Assembly: GCF_946223165.1 (NCBI RefSeq)
Contig: NZ_CAMIBP010000005.1
Span: 34,550 to 98,549, forward strand
DNA length: 64,000 nucleotides
Source: an uncultured Corynebacterium sp.
GTDB lineage: Bacteria; Actinomycetota; Actinomycetes; Mycobacteriales; Mycobacteriaceae
Reading direction: 5' to 3'
Shown piece after piece: positions 36,055-45,790 of this stretch. Every line of letters starts with the position of its first letter. The stretch's first letter is position 1. The position numbers and the translations under genes are program-made. The notes under the pieces were generated by a model. That model saw only the letters and a list, made by a program, of their open reading frames with translations. It was not told the DNA's origin and did not search any database.

Positions 36055-36830
36055 ACGTGGGCCAGGTGTACGGTGACGCCAGCCTCTTCCAATGCCGCCT
36101 TGTGCTCCGGCAACAAATCGGGCGTGGTGACGATGTCCTCGATGTCGCTGATGTCGCCGAAGCGGAACGCCGAGGTGCGTTCCAGCTTGTCGTGCGTGAC
36201 GGCAAGTGTGACGCGTGCGGAAGCGGCTCGCACCGCGGCCTTCATCTTGGCGTCCTCGCTAGTGGTGGCCGTCAAACCACTGACGGGATGCGCGGAACAT
36301 GCGCAGATAATGGCCATATCCGCCCAAAAGCGGTCAAGCGCTTCTAGGGCCGCCGCCCCCTCATAACGCAGACTCCCCGGCACGACACCGCCGCCAGGTG
36401 TGATGACGGTGGCACCGCTTCCATCTGCGATAGTGCCACCATCACCGAGGACGAAGGCCGCGCGGAGCGAGAGGCACAGCGCAGTTACGCGCCGGCCGCG
36501 TAGAGCCTCGGCCACGGCGACAAGAGTCGAGCCATTATCAAGGACGAGCGACATGTCATCCTCGACCATGCCGGCCACGACGCGGGCAATAGCAGCCTTT
36601 TCCTCGGCCCGCTCAGCCGCGCGCACGCCGTAGGGAAAGGGAGTGCCGCGCCGGTTCGCGGCCTTCGCGCCACCGTGGACGCGCTTGAGCAGGCCCTGTC
36701 CCTCCAGCTCCGTAAGGTCGCGGCGAATCGTCACCTCGGACGCACCCGTGAGCCTGGCAAGCGCACTCACAGAAACCGGCGTCCCGCCCATCGCACGAAT
36801 GATTGTTTTATGCCTATTTAGTCGTTGCAC
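36051..36830 (-). CDS. DeoR-family transcriptional repressor
   Basis: The 259-residue regulator has the DeoR helix-turn-helix (VSVSALARLTGASEVTIRRDLTELEGQGLLKRVHGGA, read in parts, residues 19-55) and the DeoRC sensor domain with VLDNGSTLVAVAEAL and GLTATTSEDAKMKAAV motifs, which usually bind a sugar phosphate. It is intact while its neighbours are degraded. The divergent promoter with a palindrome at 36832-36845 is its likely operator, but only a 66-codon reading frame follows it, so its metabolic target seems lost. Confidence 0.87.
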   Translation of the reverse strand: MQRLNRHKTIIRAMGGTPVSVSALARLTGASEVTIRRDLTELEGQGLLKRVHGGAKAANRRGTPFPYGVRAAERAEEKAAIARVVAGMVEDDMSLVLDNGSTLVAVAEALRGRRVTALCLSLRAAFVLGDGGTIADGSGATVITPGGGVVPGSLRYEGAAALEALDRFWADMAIICACSAHPVSGLTATTSEDAKMKAAVRAASARVTLAVTHDKLERTSAFRFGDISDIEDIVTTPDLLPEHKAALEEAGVTVHLAHV

Positions 36831-36853
36831 ATGATTATTTAATCACCGACACT
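36825..36853 (+). promoter_or_regulatory. Promoter with operator palindrome divergent from deoR
   Basis: -35 TTGCAC (36825-36830), 17-bp spacer, -10 GACACT (36848-36853). The spacer holds the perfect palindrome TGATTA-TT-TAATCA (36832-36845), a probable DeoR operator. The -35 hexamer overlaps the deoR start codon. Confidence 0.6.
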
Positions 36854-36859
36854 GACCAT

Positions 36860-37060
36860 ATGACAACGACATGGACAGCCTTCTGGAACGACTTCTCCCA
36901 GCGTGGACTGGAAAACACCGGTCACACCACCCACGTTCTCACCTCCGGCGGAAACGAAACCCCCAATCCCCTCGACACCGCAGAGAGCTTCCTCGCCGCA
37001 ACGGTGCCCCCCATCGGAGCCTGTGAGCCAGCTACTCCACCCCGGTTTGCGTCACCCTGA
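36860..37060 (+). CDS. Short hypothetical or truncated gene divergent from deoR
   Basis: This is a 66-residue frame starting MTTTWTAFWNDFSQRGLENTG 6 bp after a good -10, so transcription is likely. I recognise no domain, and the C-terminal 20 residues (Pro/Ala-rich) look like out-of-frame sequence. I infer the 5' remnant of a longer, DeoR-controlled gene whose rest was deleted. A genuine small protein cannot be excluded. Confidence 0.4.
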   Translation: MTTTWTAFWNDFSQRGLENTGHTTHVLTSGGNETPNPLDTAESFLAATVPPIGACEPATPPRFASP

Positions 37061-37066
37061 GGACAG

Positions 37067-37255
37067 CTAGGGAGTGAATATGTCCTCGATAGCACACCCA
37101 AAGTACCCAGCCAGCTGAAACGCTAGCGACAACGAGGGATCAAAGCGCTGCTTTTCAATACTGATGACAGTTTGGCGAGATACCCCTAACGCATCAGCCA
37201 ACTTCTGTTAGGACAGACCTCGCTCCTCGCGAAGCTGTTTTAGCTGATTCGCCAC
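37067..37255 (-). pseudogene. XRE (YozG-like) small regulator with internal stop codon
   Basis: Read from the GTG at 37255 the 62-codon frame is a complete small Cro/CI-type regulator (VANQLKQLREERGLS, then QKLADALGVSRQTVISIEKQR, FGCAIEDIFTP), except that codon 16 is TAA (37208-37210) where the family has CAA or CAG for Gln. A single C-to-T change explains it. It follows the small membrane protein gene with 2 bp between stop and start, the usual coupled pair. A restart inside the helix-turn-helix would not give a working protein, so I call it inactivated. Confidence 0.75.
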
Positions 37256-37257
37256 AA

Positions 37258-37473
37258 TTAGCTACCGAGATGCTTTCGAATCGCATACGCCGTCCCGAAG
37301 ACGACTACCATTCCCGCTAAGCCCTCGCACGCCATCACACCCAGCGGCACAGTGAAAGACCCAAACTGAGCAATCACCGCGAGGGCACCGAGAACACACA
37401 GCGCAACATGAAACGTGTCTTCCGCGGCCTGCGCATACCATTGTGACTCCACCGTATTCTCAGGGTTGGCCAC
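37258..37473 (-). CDS. Small two-helix membrane protein paired with XRE regulator
   Basis: The 71-residue protein has two hydrophobic helices (VALCVLGALAVIAQFGSF and VMACEGLAGMVVVFGTAYAI). Genes of this type commonly sit directly upstream of small XRE regulators and are co-expressed. Function is unknown. Its regulator is broken by a stop codon, and inverted GCTTGAC-containing sites lie about 100-165 bp upstream. Confidence 0.6.
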   Translation of the reverse strand: MANPENTVESQWYAQAAEDTFHVALCVLGALAVIAQFGSFTVPLGVMACEGLAGMVVVFGTAYAIRKHLGS

Positions 37474-37574
37474 CGCCCCCTAGGACTGCCACGGATAGGA
37501 GCGCGGCTTGGCCCCCACCCCAGCGAGCGCGGCCGAAACAAGACGTGTGCGACCTCACGATGGTCATCTACTTG

Positions 37575-37622
37575 AGTAAAGCTTGCTTGACGGCACCCAG
37601 CCTATGTCAAGCACCTTTTACT
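37575..37622. promoter_or_regulatory. Imperfect 17-bp inverted repeat, possible XRE operator
   Basis: AGTAAAGCTTGCTTGAC (37575-37591) is matched at 14 of 17 positions by the complement of 37606-37622, and a third GCTTGACAT occurs at 37632-37640. The sites lie upstream of the small membrane protein/XRE pair. The rest of 37474-37726 holds no recognisable gene. Confidence 0.45.
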
Positions 37623-37726
37623 GCCAAACATGCTTGACATACTTGCGCGCAACAATTCCCACCTGTACGAGGTCACTCCGAAAATCAGAACTCGATGTAC
37701 AGGCAGGTACCCTTCGCCGGGGGCCG

Positions 37727-38677
37727 CTACTGCGCGGCAACGCGGCGCTGGCGCGCGAACTCGGAGAGCACGGCGCCGGCGGCAACAGAGGCGTTGAGAG
37801 ACTCCACCCAGTCAGTCATGGGAATGGACATGATGTCGTCGCAGTTCTCGCGCACGAGGCGGGAGATGCCCTTGCCCTCGGATCCAATGACGATGACCAC
37901 TGGGTCGGCGCCGCCCTGGTAGGTGTCCAGGGTGTGCTCGCCGCCGGCGTCGAGGCCGACAACCTGGTAGCCGGCCTTCTGGAACTCCTGCACGGTGCGG
38001 GTGATGTTCACGGCGCGGGCCACGGGCAGGCGCGCGGCGGTGCCGGCGGAGGTACGCCAGGCCACCGCGGTCACGGACGCCGAGCGGCGCTCCGGGATAA
38101 TGACGCCGTGGCCACCGAAGGCGGCAACGGAGCGGATGACGGCGCCGAGGTTGCGCGGGTCGGTGATGTTGTCGAGGATGACGAACATGCCGTTCTCACC
38201 CGAGGCCTTGACCTTGTCGATGAGGTCGTGGACGTCGGCGTACTTGTACGGCGGGATCTGCAGGCCGATGCCCTGGTGCATGCCGTTTCCGGTCATGAGA
38301 TCCATCTCGTGGCGGGGAATCTCCAACACCGGGAGGGAGCGGGTGTTCGCCATGGCCACGGCCTCAGAAAGGCGCTCATCGTGGCGGGTCCCCTGCACGA
38401 TGTAGAGGGTCGTGGCCGGCACGTGGGCGTGGAGACACTCGATGACCGGGTTGCGGCCCACCACCATCTCCGCGGTCTCCTTGATGTGGCGGCCGGAGTT
38501 GCGGCGCTCGCGGATCTGCTTTGCCTTGTGCTTGGCGTGGTAGACGCGATCCTCCGCCTTCGGGGTCGGCCCCTTGCCCTCCAGGCCCTTCTTGACCTGA
38601 CCACCGGTGCCCTTGACGGCGCCCTTCTTATTGGTCTTGCGCGGTCCCGCGCCGCCACGGCCGTGGATGCGTGCCAT
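37727..38677 (-). CDS. rlmB: 23S rRNA 2'-O-methyltransferase, SpoU/TrmH family
   Basis: The 316-residue protein has a Lys/Arg-rich N-terminal extension (residues 1-60), the SpoU substrate-binding domain (VVGRNPVIECLHA) and the knotted SAM-binding methyltransferase domain (LDNITDPRNLGAVIRSVAAFG, VIGSEGKGISRLV, IPMTDWVESLNASVAAG). It methylates G2251-type sites in 23S rRNA. GAGGAG precedes the ATG. cysS, ispF, ispD and carD follow in the same order as the M. tuberculosis tsnR-cysS1-ispF-ispD-carD block. Confidence 0.9.
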   Translation of the reverse strand: MARIHGRGGAGPRKTNKKGAVKGTGGQVKKGLEGKGPTPKAEDRVYHAKHKAKQIRERRNSGRHIKETAEMVVGRNPVIECLHAHVPATTLYIVQGTRHDERLSEAVAMANTRSLPVLEIPRHEMDLMTGNGMHQGIGLQIPPYKYADVHDLIDKVKASGENGMFVILDNITDPRNLGAVIRSVAAFGGHGVIIPERRSASVTAVAWRTSAGTAARLPVARAVNITRTVQEFQKAGYQVVGLDAGGEHTLDTYQGGADPVVIVIGSEGKGISRLVRENCDDIMSIPMTDWVESLNASVAAGAVLSEFARQRRVAAQ

Positions 38678-38713
38678 GAATTACTCCTCGTCTACAAGTC
38701 GTTTTTGAAGCCC

Positions 38714-40138
<1,425 letters not shown>

Positions 40139-40150
40139 TCTAGGGGACGG

Positions 40151-40657
40151 CTAGGCCTTCCACACCAGCGCCGTCGCCACGGCGGCGCGCCCCTCGGAGC
40201 GGCCGGTGAAGCCCATGTGATCGGTGGTCGTGGCGGAGACGGACACGGGCGCGCCGAGGATCTCGCTGAGCACGGCCTGGGCCTCCGCACGGCGCGGTCC
40301 CATCTTCGGAGACTGGCCCACCAGCTGGGCAGCAGCGTTGCCGATGACAAAGCCATTGTCCTCGAGGAGCTCACGGCACTCGCGCAGCAGGCGCTCGCCG
40401 GAGACGCCGTCGTATTCCTTGCGACCCACGCCCACGAAGGAGCCGAGGTCACCCAGGCTGGCGGCCGAGAGCAGCGCGTCCACGAGGGCGTGGCTCACCA
40501 CATCACCGTCGGAGTGGCCCTCGCAGCCGTCGACGCCCTCGAAGAGCAGGCCCGCGATCCAGCAGGGCTTGCCGGCCTCGATCTGGTGGGCGTCCGTGCC
40601 AATGCCGACGCGCGGGATGATGGGCTGCGGGGTGGGCGGCGGGGTGGGCTGAGTCAT
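40151..40657 (-). CDS. ispF: 2-C-methyl-D-erythritol 2,4-cyclodiphosphate synthase
   Basis: The 168-residue MEP-pathway enzyme has the metal-binding GIGTDAHQIEAG, GHSDGDVVSHALVDALLSAA and the nucleotide site near the C-terminus (TTDHMGFTGRSEGRAAVATALV, read in parts). The first 14 residues are a Pro/Gln/Thr-rich extension before the conserved RVGIGTD. AAGGAG precedes the ATG. It is adjacent to ispD, which supplies the pathway two steps earlier. Confidence 0.95.
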   Translation of the reverse strand: MTQPTPPPTPQPIIPRVGIGTDAHQIEAGKPCWIAGLLFEGVDGCEGHSDGDVVSHALVDALLSAASLGDLGSFVGVGRKEYDGVSGERLLRECRELLEDNGFVIGNAAAQLVGQSPKMGPRRAEAQAVLSEILGAPVSVSATTTDHMGFTGRSEGRAAVATALVWKA

Positions 40658-40687
40658 AAAGGCTCCTTAAAGTCTGGGACTGAAAAT

Positions 40688-41401
40688 CTAGGACTCGAGA
40701 ACGGCGTTGGCCAGGGTCAGGTCGATGGGCGTGGTGATCTTGAAGGCCATGGCGTCGCCGAGAACCGCGGTGACAGGGACGCCGCGCCACTCCATGAGGC
40801 TGGCGTCATCCGTGGCCACGAAGTCGGGGTTCTCAGAGAAGTAGGCCTCGTTGGCCGCGCGCAGGGTGGCCAAGTCGAAGCCCTGCGGGGTCTGCACCGC
40901 GCGCAGGATGGAGCGATCCGGCGTACCGGTGACCAGCTCGGCCCCGGTGGCTGCGTCCGCGACGACGGTCTTGATGGTGTCCGCGACGGGCAGGACCGGG
41001 ATGACGGCGGGCGCGCCGGCGTGAACGCGCTGGGCCACGCGGGCCACCATGCCCGGTGGGGTCAGCGCGCGGGCGGCGTCGTGGATGAGGACGACAGCGT
41101 CGGAAGCAATGGCTTGGAGTCCAGCCCAGACGGAGTCAGCGCGCTCGCTGCCGCCGTGGACACAACGGATAGCGACGTCACCGAGCGTGACCTCGCGGGC
41201 GATAATCTCGCGGGCGTAGTCCTCCATGACGGGGCTGACCAGGACGAGGACCTCATCCACCGCACCGGAGTCCACCATGATCTGCACCGAGCGGCCCAAC
41301 AGGGTGCGACCACGCAGGGGGACATAGGCCTTGGGCAGGTCGGCGCCTAGACGAGTGCCCTGGCCGGCTGCTGCGACCAGGGCATACGTGCGACGAGACA
41401 T
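40688..41401 (-). CDS. ispD: 2-C-methyl-D-erythritol 4-phosphate cytidylyltransferase
   Basis: The 237-residue enzyme starts with the nucleotidyltransferase motif ALVAAAGQGTRLGADLPKAYVPL and contains VLIHDAARAL and a TDDASLMEW motif near the C-terminus. It transfers CMP to MEP in isoprenoid synthesis. It lies between carD (20 bp upstream) and ispF (30 bp downstream), so the three are likely one transcript. Confidence 0.95.
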   Translation of the reverse strand: MSRRTYALVAAAGQGTRLGADLPKAYVPLRGRTLLGRSVQIMVDSGAVDEVLVLVSPVMEDYAREIIAREVTLGDVAIRCVHGGSERADSVWAGLQAIASDAVVLIHDAARALTPPGMVARVAQRVHAGAPAVIPVLPVADTIKTVVADAATGAELVTGTPDRSILRAVQTPQGFDLATLRAANEAYFSENPDFVATDDASLMEWRGVPVTAVLGDAMAFKITTPIDLTLANAVLES

Positions 41402-41421
41402 GACGTGTCCTACGGGTTGGC

Positions 41422-42009
41422 TTAATCTTCGTCGTCGAAGCTGAGATCGTCCAGATCGGCGTCATCGTCGACAGTGTCGGTCTCCACCTTCGGCTCATCC
41501 ACCAGGCCGGCAGCGCGGTGGCGCTCAATGGTGGCCTGGATTTCCTCCTCCATGGAGTCCGCCTTCTTCTCGTCCACCGGGGTGGCCAGAGCGAGCTCGC
41601 CAACGAGGATCTGGCGGGCTTTAGCCAGCATGCGCTTCTCACCCGCGGACAGGCCGCGGTCCTGGTCACGGCGCCACAGGTCGCGCACAACCTCAGCTAC
41701 CTTGTTGATATCGCCGGAGGCGAGGCGCTCCTGATTGGCCTTGTAGCGGCGGGACCAGTTGCCGGCCTCTTCCACGTCCACCTCACGCAGGACGGAGAAG
41801 ACGCGCTCCAGACCTTCCTTGCCCACGACGTCGCGCACGCCCACGTGCTCGGCATTCTTGATGGGAACTCGGACGACGAGATCGGACTGGTTGATGGCCA
41901 GGACGAGATACTCCAGGGTCTCGCCGCCCATCTCACGGGTTTCAATATCCTGAATCACCGCAGCGCCGTGGTGCGGGTACACAACGACCTCGCCGACCTT
42001 AAACTCCAT
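41422..42009 (-). CDS. carD: CarD-family RNA polymerase-binding regulator
   Basis: The 195-residue protein has an N-terminal RNA-polymerase-interacting domain (FKVGEVVVYPHHGAAVIQDIETRE) and a C-terminal helical DNA-binding domain (GNWSRRYKANQERLASGD, EKRMLAKARQILVGELALA), then an acidic tail. CarD stabilises open promoter complexes, notably at rRNA genes, and is essential in mycobacteria. The acidic tail (about residues 165-195, DDDADLDDLSFDDED) makes it longer than M. tuberculosis CarD as I recall. The ATG at 42009 matches the family start. The 242-bp space upstream holds back-to-back promoters with the lipoprotein gene. Confidence 0.94.
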   Translation of the reverse strand: MEFKVGEVVVYPHHGAAVIQDIETREMGGETLEYLVLAINQSDLVVRVPIKNAEHVGVRDVVGKEGLERVFSVLREVDVEEAGNWSRRYKANQERLASGDINKVAEVVRDLWRRDQDRGLSAGEKRMLAKARQILVGELALATPVDEKKADSMEEEIQATIERHRAAGLVDEPKVETDTVDDDADLDDLSFDDED

Positions 42010-42251
42010 GAATTCCTGCCATTCCTTAAGTACTATGAGGGAAGCATCCGCGCCGCGTCCGGCGCACACATGAGGGACGATTCTACCACGCGCCCGGGGT
42101 CAGGAAATTTCGGCGTGGTTTACCCCCGGATAACCCCTCTCGCAGGCTGTGGCCTTCCCCCCAAACGACACCAAAACTGTGTACTTACCCAGCAAACCGA
42201 CTAGAGTTGCTCGGTGATAAACGCCTAAATCTCTAATGGAGGACGCTCAAA

Positions 42252-42839
42252 GTGAAGTCCCTGAAGTCTGCCGCCCGTCGCGGCGTAGTCATCTCCGCCG
42301 CCGCCATGTCCGCGCTGGCACTGGCTGCTTGCTCCGCCGGTCAGGTTACGCAGACCTCCCAGAAGGTTGTTGCAGTAGACGGCTCCCACGCCTCCACCGA
42401 GGACGGCGCCGTGACCGTCGCAGACGTCACCATCCTGGTGGAGCCGAACACCGGTGAGGCCGCCCTCAAGTTCACCGCCGTCAACAAGGGCTACGCCGAG
42501 GGCGACGTCACTCTCAAGTCCATCGACGTTGACGGCCAGTCCGTCTCGGTCTCCGGCGTACAGCCCATCGGCCGCGAGGAGTCCATCGTCGCTGACTCCG
42601 AGGGCAACCTGAAGGAGCTGGCCCAGGCAAAGATGGAGACCATCCAGTACCTGCCCACCACCCTGCAGAACGAGGACTACGGCTACGCCGGCACCCGCCC
42701 GGTGACCTTCACGTTCTCCAACGGCACCGTTGAGGTCGACGCCCCGGTTGCGGCCGCGCCGTTCAAGTCCGGCGAGCAGAACCGTGACGTGCAGTCGGTG
42801 GAGGGCTACACCACCGAGGCTCCCAAGGCTGAGCACTAA
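42252..42839 (+). CDS. lpqE: LpqE-like lipoprotein
   Basis: The 195-residue lipoprotein starts at a GTG with GGAGG 9 bp before it, has a signal peptide ending in the lipobox LAAC (Cys about residue 27) and a beta-rich domain. Its position between carD and radA is that of M. tuberculosis lpqE. The domain has some resemblance to PCu(A)C/LpqE folds, but I see no Met/His copper motif. A strong terminator follows. Confidence 0.75.
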   Translation: MKSLKSAARRGVVISAAAMSALALAACSAGQVTQTSQKVVAVDGSHASTEDGAVTVADVTILVEPNTGEAALKFTAVNKGYAEGDVTLKSIDVDGQSVSVSGVQPIGREESIVADSEGNLKELAQAKMETIQYLPTTLQNEDYGYAGTRPVTFTFSNGTVEVDAPVAAAPFKSGEQNRDVQSVEGYTTEAPKAEH

Positions 42840-42876
42840 GGCCGTATAGGCCCGCAGGCGTCCCACAACTCCCACA

Positions 42877-42903
42877 GAACCCGAGGTTGCCCTCGGGTTC
42901 TTT
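42877..42903 (+). terminator. Intrinsic terminator of the LpqE-like gene
   Basis: A 10-bp perfect stem GAACCCGAGG / CCTCGGGTTC with loop TTGC, followed by TTTGC. Confidence 0.85.
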
Positions 42904-42972
42904 GCATGTCTGGATCTTGATCCGGGTTACTGCCCAGGCCCCTGTCCAGGCCACTGACTAAGGTGTACAACC

Positions 42973-44358
42973 ATGGCTAAGAAGGTTCGCCCCATCCACA
43001 CGTGCTCCGAGTGCGGCTATGTCTCCCCCAAGTGGCTCGGCCGCTGCCCCGAGTGCGGTTCCTGGGGCACCCTGCAGGAATCCACGCCGGCCCCAGAGGG
43101 CTCCGCAGCGCAGGCCGCGGTGAGCGGACAGCTGGTCAAGGGGCTAACCCCCTCGGCGCCGGCCACCCCCATCACGCAGATCGGTGCCGCGCAGACGAAG
43201 TCCCTACCCACCGGCATTGGGGAGCTGGATCGCGTGCTGGGCGAGGGCATCGTCCCGGGCTCGGTGGTCCTCATGGCAGGCGAGCCGGGCGTGGGCAAGT
43301 CCACGCTCCTGCTCGAGGTGGCCAGCCAATGGGCGAAGCTGGGGCGCACGGCGCTCTATGTCACCGCGGAAGAGTCGGCGGGCCAGGTCCGCGCCCGCGC
43401 CGAACGCACCGGCGCGCTGCACGAGACCCTGTACCTGGCCGCCGAGTCCAACCTGGACATCGTCTTCGGCCACGTGGACCAGCTCAAGCCCTCGCTCATC
43501 ATCGTGGACTCCGTTCAAACCATGCACGCCGCCGGAGTGGAGGGCGTGGCCGGCGGTGTCGCGCAGTCCCGCGCGGTGACGGCGGCGCTCACCACACTGG
43601 CTAAGAACACGGGCATCCCCATCCTGCTCGTCGGCCACGTCACCAAGGACGGCAACGTCGCCGGACCGCGCGTGCTCGAGCACCTCGTGGACGTGGTCCT
43701 CAACTTCGAAGGCGACAAGCAGTCCAGCTTGCGCATGCTGCGCGGCATCAAGAACCGCTTCGGCGCCACCGATGAGGTGGGCTGCTTCGAGCAAACCGCG
43801 GGCGGAATCCGGGAGGTCGCGGACCCCTCCGGCCTTTTCCTCTCCCACCGCGGCACCACGCCGGACGGGTCCGCGGTCACCGTGGCCATGGATGGCGTGC
43901 GCCCCATCCTCGCCGAGGTACAGGCGCTCACGGTGGATCCCGTGGCCAAGAACCCGCGCCGCGTGGTCACGGGCCTCAACTTCAACCGAGTCCCCATGGT
44001 GCTCGCAGTACTCCAGGCCCGGGCGGGTGAGAAGTCCAACGAGAAGGACGCCTACGTCGCCACCGTGGGTGGTATGAAGATCAATGAGACCGCCACGGAC
44101 CTGGCAGTCGCGCTGGCCACGTGGTCGTCATTGCACGAGACCCCGCTTCCGCCCAAGACCGTCGTCATCGGCGAGGTCGGCCTGGCGGGCGAGCTGCGCC
44201 GAGTTCCCGGAGTCGAGCGCCGCCTCGCGGAGGCGGCGCGGCTCGGCTACAAGCGCGCCATCGTCCCCGCCGGGTCGGAGGCCACCGTCCCGGGGATGAA
44301 GGTGCAGGAGGCCGCCACGCTGGGCCAGGCAATCTCCCTGGTCAGCAGCGCGCGATAG
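42973..44358 (+). CDS. radA: DNA repair protein RadA (Sms)
   Basis: The 461-residue protein has an N-terminal four-Cys zinc finger (CSECGYVSPKWLGRCPECG), a RecA-like ATPase with Walker A GEPGVGKST near residue 98, the RadA-specific KNRFGATDEVG motif and a C-terminal Lon-protease-like domain. It is a branch-migration helicase that helps recombination. In M. tuberculosis radA is followed by disA; here the next gene is an opposite-strand acetyltransferase directly abutting the stop, and no disA is seen nearby. Confidence 0.94.
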   Translation: MAKKVRPIHTCSECGYVSPKWLGRCPECGSWGTLQESTPAPEGSAAQAAVSGQLVKGLTPSAPATPITQIGAAQTKSLPTGIGELDRVLGEGIVPGSVVLMAGEPGVGKSTLLLEVASQWAKLGRTALYVTAEESAGQVRARAERTGALHETLYLAAESNLDIVFGHVDQLKPSLIIVDSVQTMHAAGVEGVAGGVAQSRAVTAALTTLAKNTGIPILLVGHVTKDGNVAGPRVLEHLVDVVLNFEGDKQSSLRMLRGIKNRFGATDEVGCFEQTAGGIREVADPSGLFLSHRGTTPDGSAVTVAMDGVRPILAEVQALTVDPVAKNPRRVVTGLNFNRVPMVLAVLQARAGEKSNEKDAYVATVGGMKINETATDLAVALATWSSLHETPLPPKTVVIGEVGLAGELRRVPGVERRLAEAARLGYKRAIVPAGSEATVPGMKVQEAATLGQAISLVSSAR

Positions 44359-44949
44359 TTACGCCAAGATTTCGGTGGCGGAGGCCAGCGGCGGCAGCGG
44401 CGGAAGCAGGCGGGCCTCCAGGCCCTCCTTCACCGCCGGCCACTCGTGGGCCAGGATGGAAAAGTAGTCGACATCGGCCAGCGTGCCATCGTGGGACGGA
44501 CGGAACGAGCGCAGCGTGCCCTCATACGTCGCCCCCATGCGCAGGATGGCGTTGCGGGAGCGCACGTTGCGGTGATCCGCACGCAGGGCCGCGCGCTGGA
44601 CGCCCAGGATCTCAAAGGCATGGCTGAGCAGGAGTAGCTTGCACGTCGGGTTGACCTCCGTGCCACGCACGTCGTGCGCGTAATAGGTGTTGCCAATCTC
44701 GGCTTTGAGGCCCGGAAAGATGTCGTAGAGGCACGTCGTGCCGACGAAACGCCCGTCGAATTCCACGGCAAAGTCCAGGGAGTTCTCACGCGCGATGAGC
44801 GCGCCGATGTGGGTCCGGGTCTCGGCCTCGGACCGAGGCATGATGTGGGCCATACCGGCCCAGGACACCGGGTCCAGCAGAGGAAAAAGCTGGGGGGCGT
44901 CCTCAGGAGACAGCGGGCGCAGCAGCACCCGCCCACGCTGAAGTTTCAT
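44359..44949 (-). CDS. GNAT-family N-acetyltransferase, RimJ/RimL type
   Basis: The 196-residue protein starts KLQRGRVLLRPLSPEDAPQLF, with the acetyl-CoA loop region VRGTEVNPTCKLLLLSHAFE and the C-terminal NVRSRNAILRMGATYEGTLRS, as in acetyltransferases acting on ribosomal proteins or small amines. The substrate is unknown. Its start overlaps the stop of the membrane protein gene by one base, so the two are coupled. Its stop abuts the convergent radA stop, leaving no room for a terminator between. Confidence 0.85.
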   Translation of the reverse strand: MKLQRGRVLLRPLSPEDAPQLFPLLDPVSWAGMAHIMPRSEAETRTHIGALIARENSLDFAVEFDGRFVGTTCLYDIFPGLKAEIGNTYYAHDVRGTEVNPTCKLLLLSHAFEILGVQRAALRADHRNVRSRNAILRMGATYEGTLRSFRPSHDGTLADVDYFSILAHEWPAVKEGLEARLLPPLPPLASATEILA

Positions 44950-45713
44950 TAAAGAAGTCGGAAGTCCTGGCTGGGGGAATGGTTGCTTCCAATGACTACG
45001 TGTGCGAAGTAGGCAACCGCGGGCGCCGCCTCACGGTTATCGCACTGACCTGGTGCGGACGCGAGACGAGACCAAACGGCTTGGAAGGTTCGGGTCTCTC
45101 CGGCCTTAAAGGTCTGGCGGCCGGACTGGACGGAAGGATTGCAGTCGGTGTCGGTCCAGACATGGACGTTGGTGTCCATGGCATAGACCGAGAAGCTCAT
45201 CTTTTCTTGATCCAGGTCGATAATACAGTCAGCGGCCGTAGGATTCTCAACGGTCATGTAAATTGTCGGCTCCGCCCCCGCGGCGTAGACTGGCTGATCC
45301 GTGCTCGCGGTGAGCACAAGGTCTGCAAGCTCGCACGTTGTCTTCTTCTCTTCCGACTCCGGCGCCGCAGCGGGTGTATCCGACGCTGCCCCCGTGAACG
45401 CCTTGGCAGACGCCTCTGCCGCTCCCGATTCTTCCGCAGCGGTACCCGGCGCCACGCTGCTTTCCGATGCCACCGTCGCCGCGGCGCTCGAGGCGAGGGC
45501 GGTACCGGAACCGGCGGGCATGTCCTCCGTCCCGCGGGTCGCCGTGGTCAGCGACGCCGACTCCCCCGTCGGCTGCGCGTTGTCGTCCCCGCCGCCGCGG
45601 AGTGCGGCCCAAGCGACGATGAGACCCAACACGAGCACCAGAATGATAACGAGCGCGGCGACGCGGCGGCGCATGTAGATCTCGGGCGGAAGCGGCGTGC
45701 GAGGTGTGGACAT
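44949..45713 (-). CDS. Membrane-anchored exported protein of unknown function
   Basis: The 254-residue protein has a short cytoplasmic start, one helix (VAALVIILVLVLGLIVAWAAL, residues 18-38), a long disordered Ser/Ala/Thr/Glu linker (about 40-125) and an extracytoplasmic beta domain with four cysteines (TCELADL, ADCIIDLDQ, DTDCNPSV, GQCDNRE). Proteins of this design in corynebacteria are cell-envelope proteins without assigned roles. A similar protein sits near radA in C. glutamicum as I recall. Confidence 0.7.
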   Translation of the reverse strand: MSTPRTPLPPEIYMRRRVAALVIILVLVLGLIVAWAALRGGGDDNAQPTGESASLTTATRGTEDMPAGSGTALASSAAATVASESSVAPGTAAEESGAAEASAKAFTGAASDTPAAAPESEEKKTTCELADLVLTASTDQPVYAAGAEPTIYMTVENPTAADCIIDLDQEKMSFSVYAMDTNVHVWTDTDCNPSVQSGRQTFKAGETRTFQAVWSRLASAPGQCDNREAAPAVAYFAHVVIGSNHSPSQDFRLL

Positions 45714-45790
45714 GCCCCAATCCTAAAACGACGTGCACGCACCATTGCGCAGGCAATAGTGCGTGTCATGGGGCAGGTCGCGGCTGCAGA

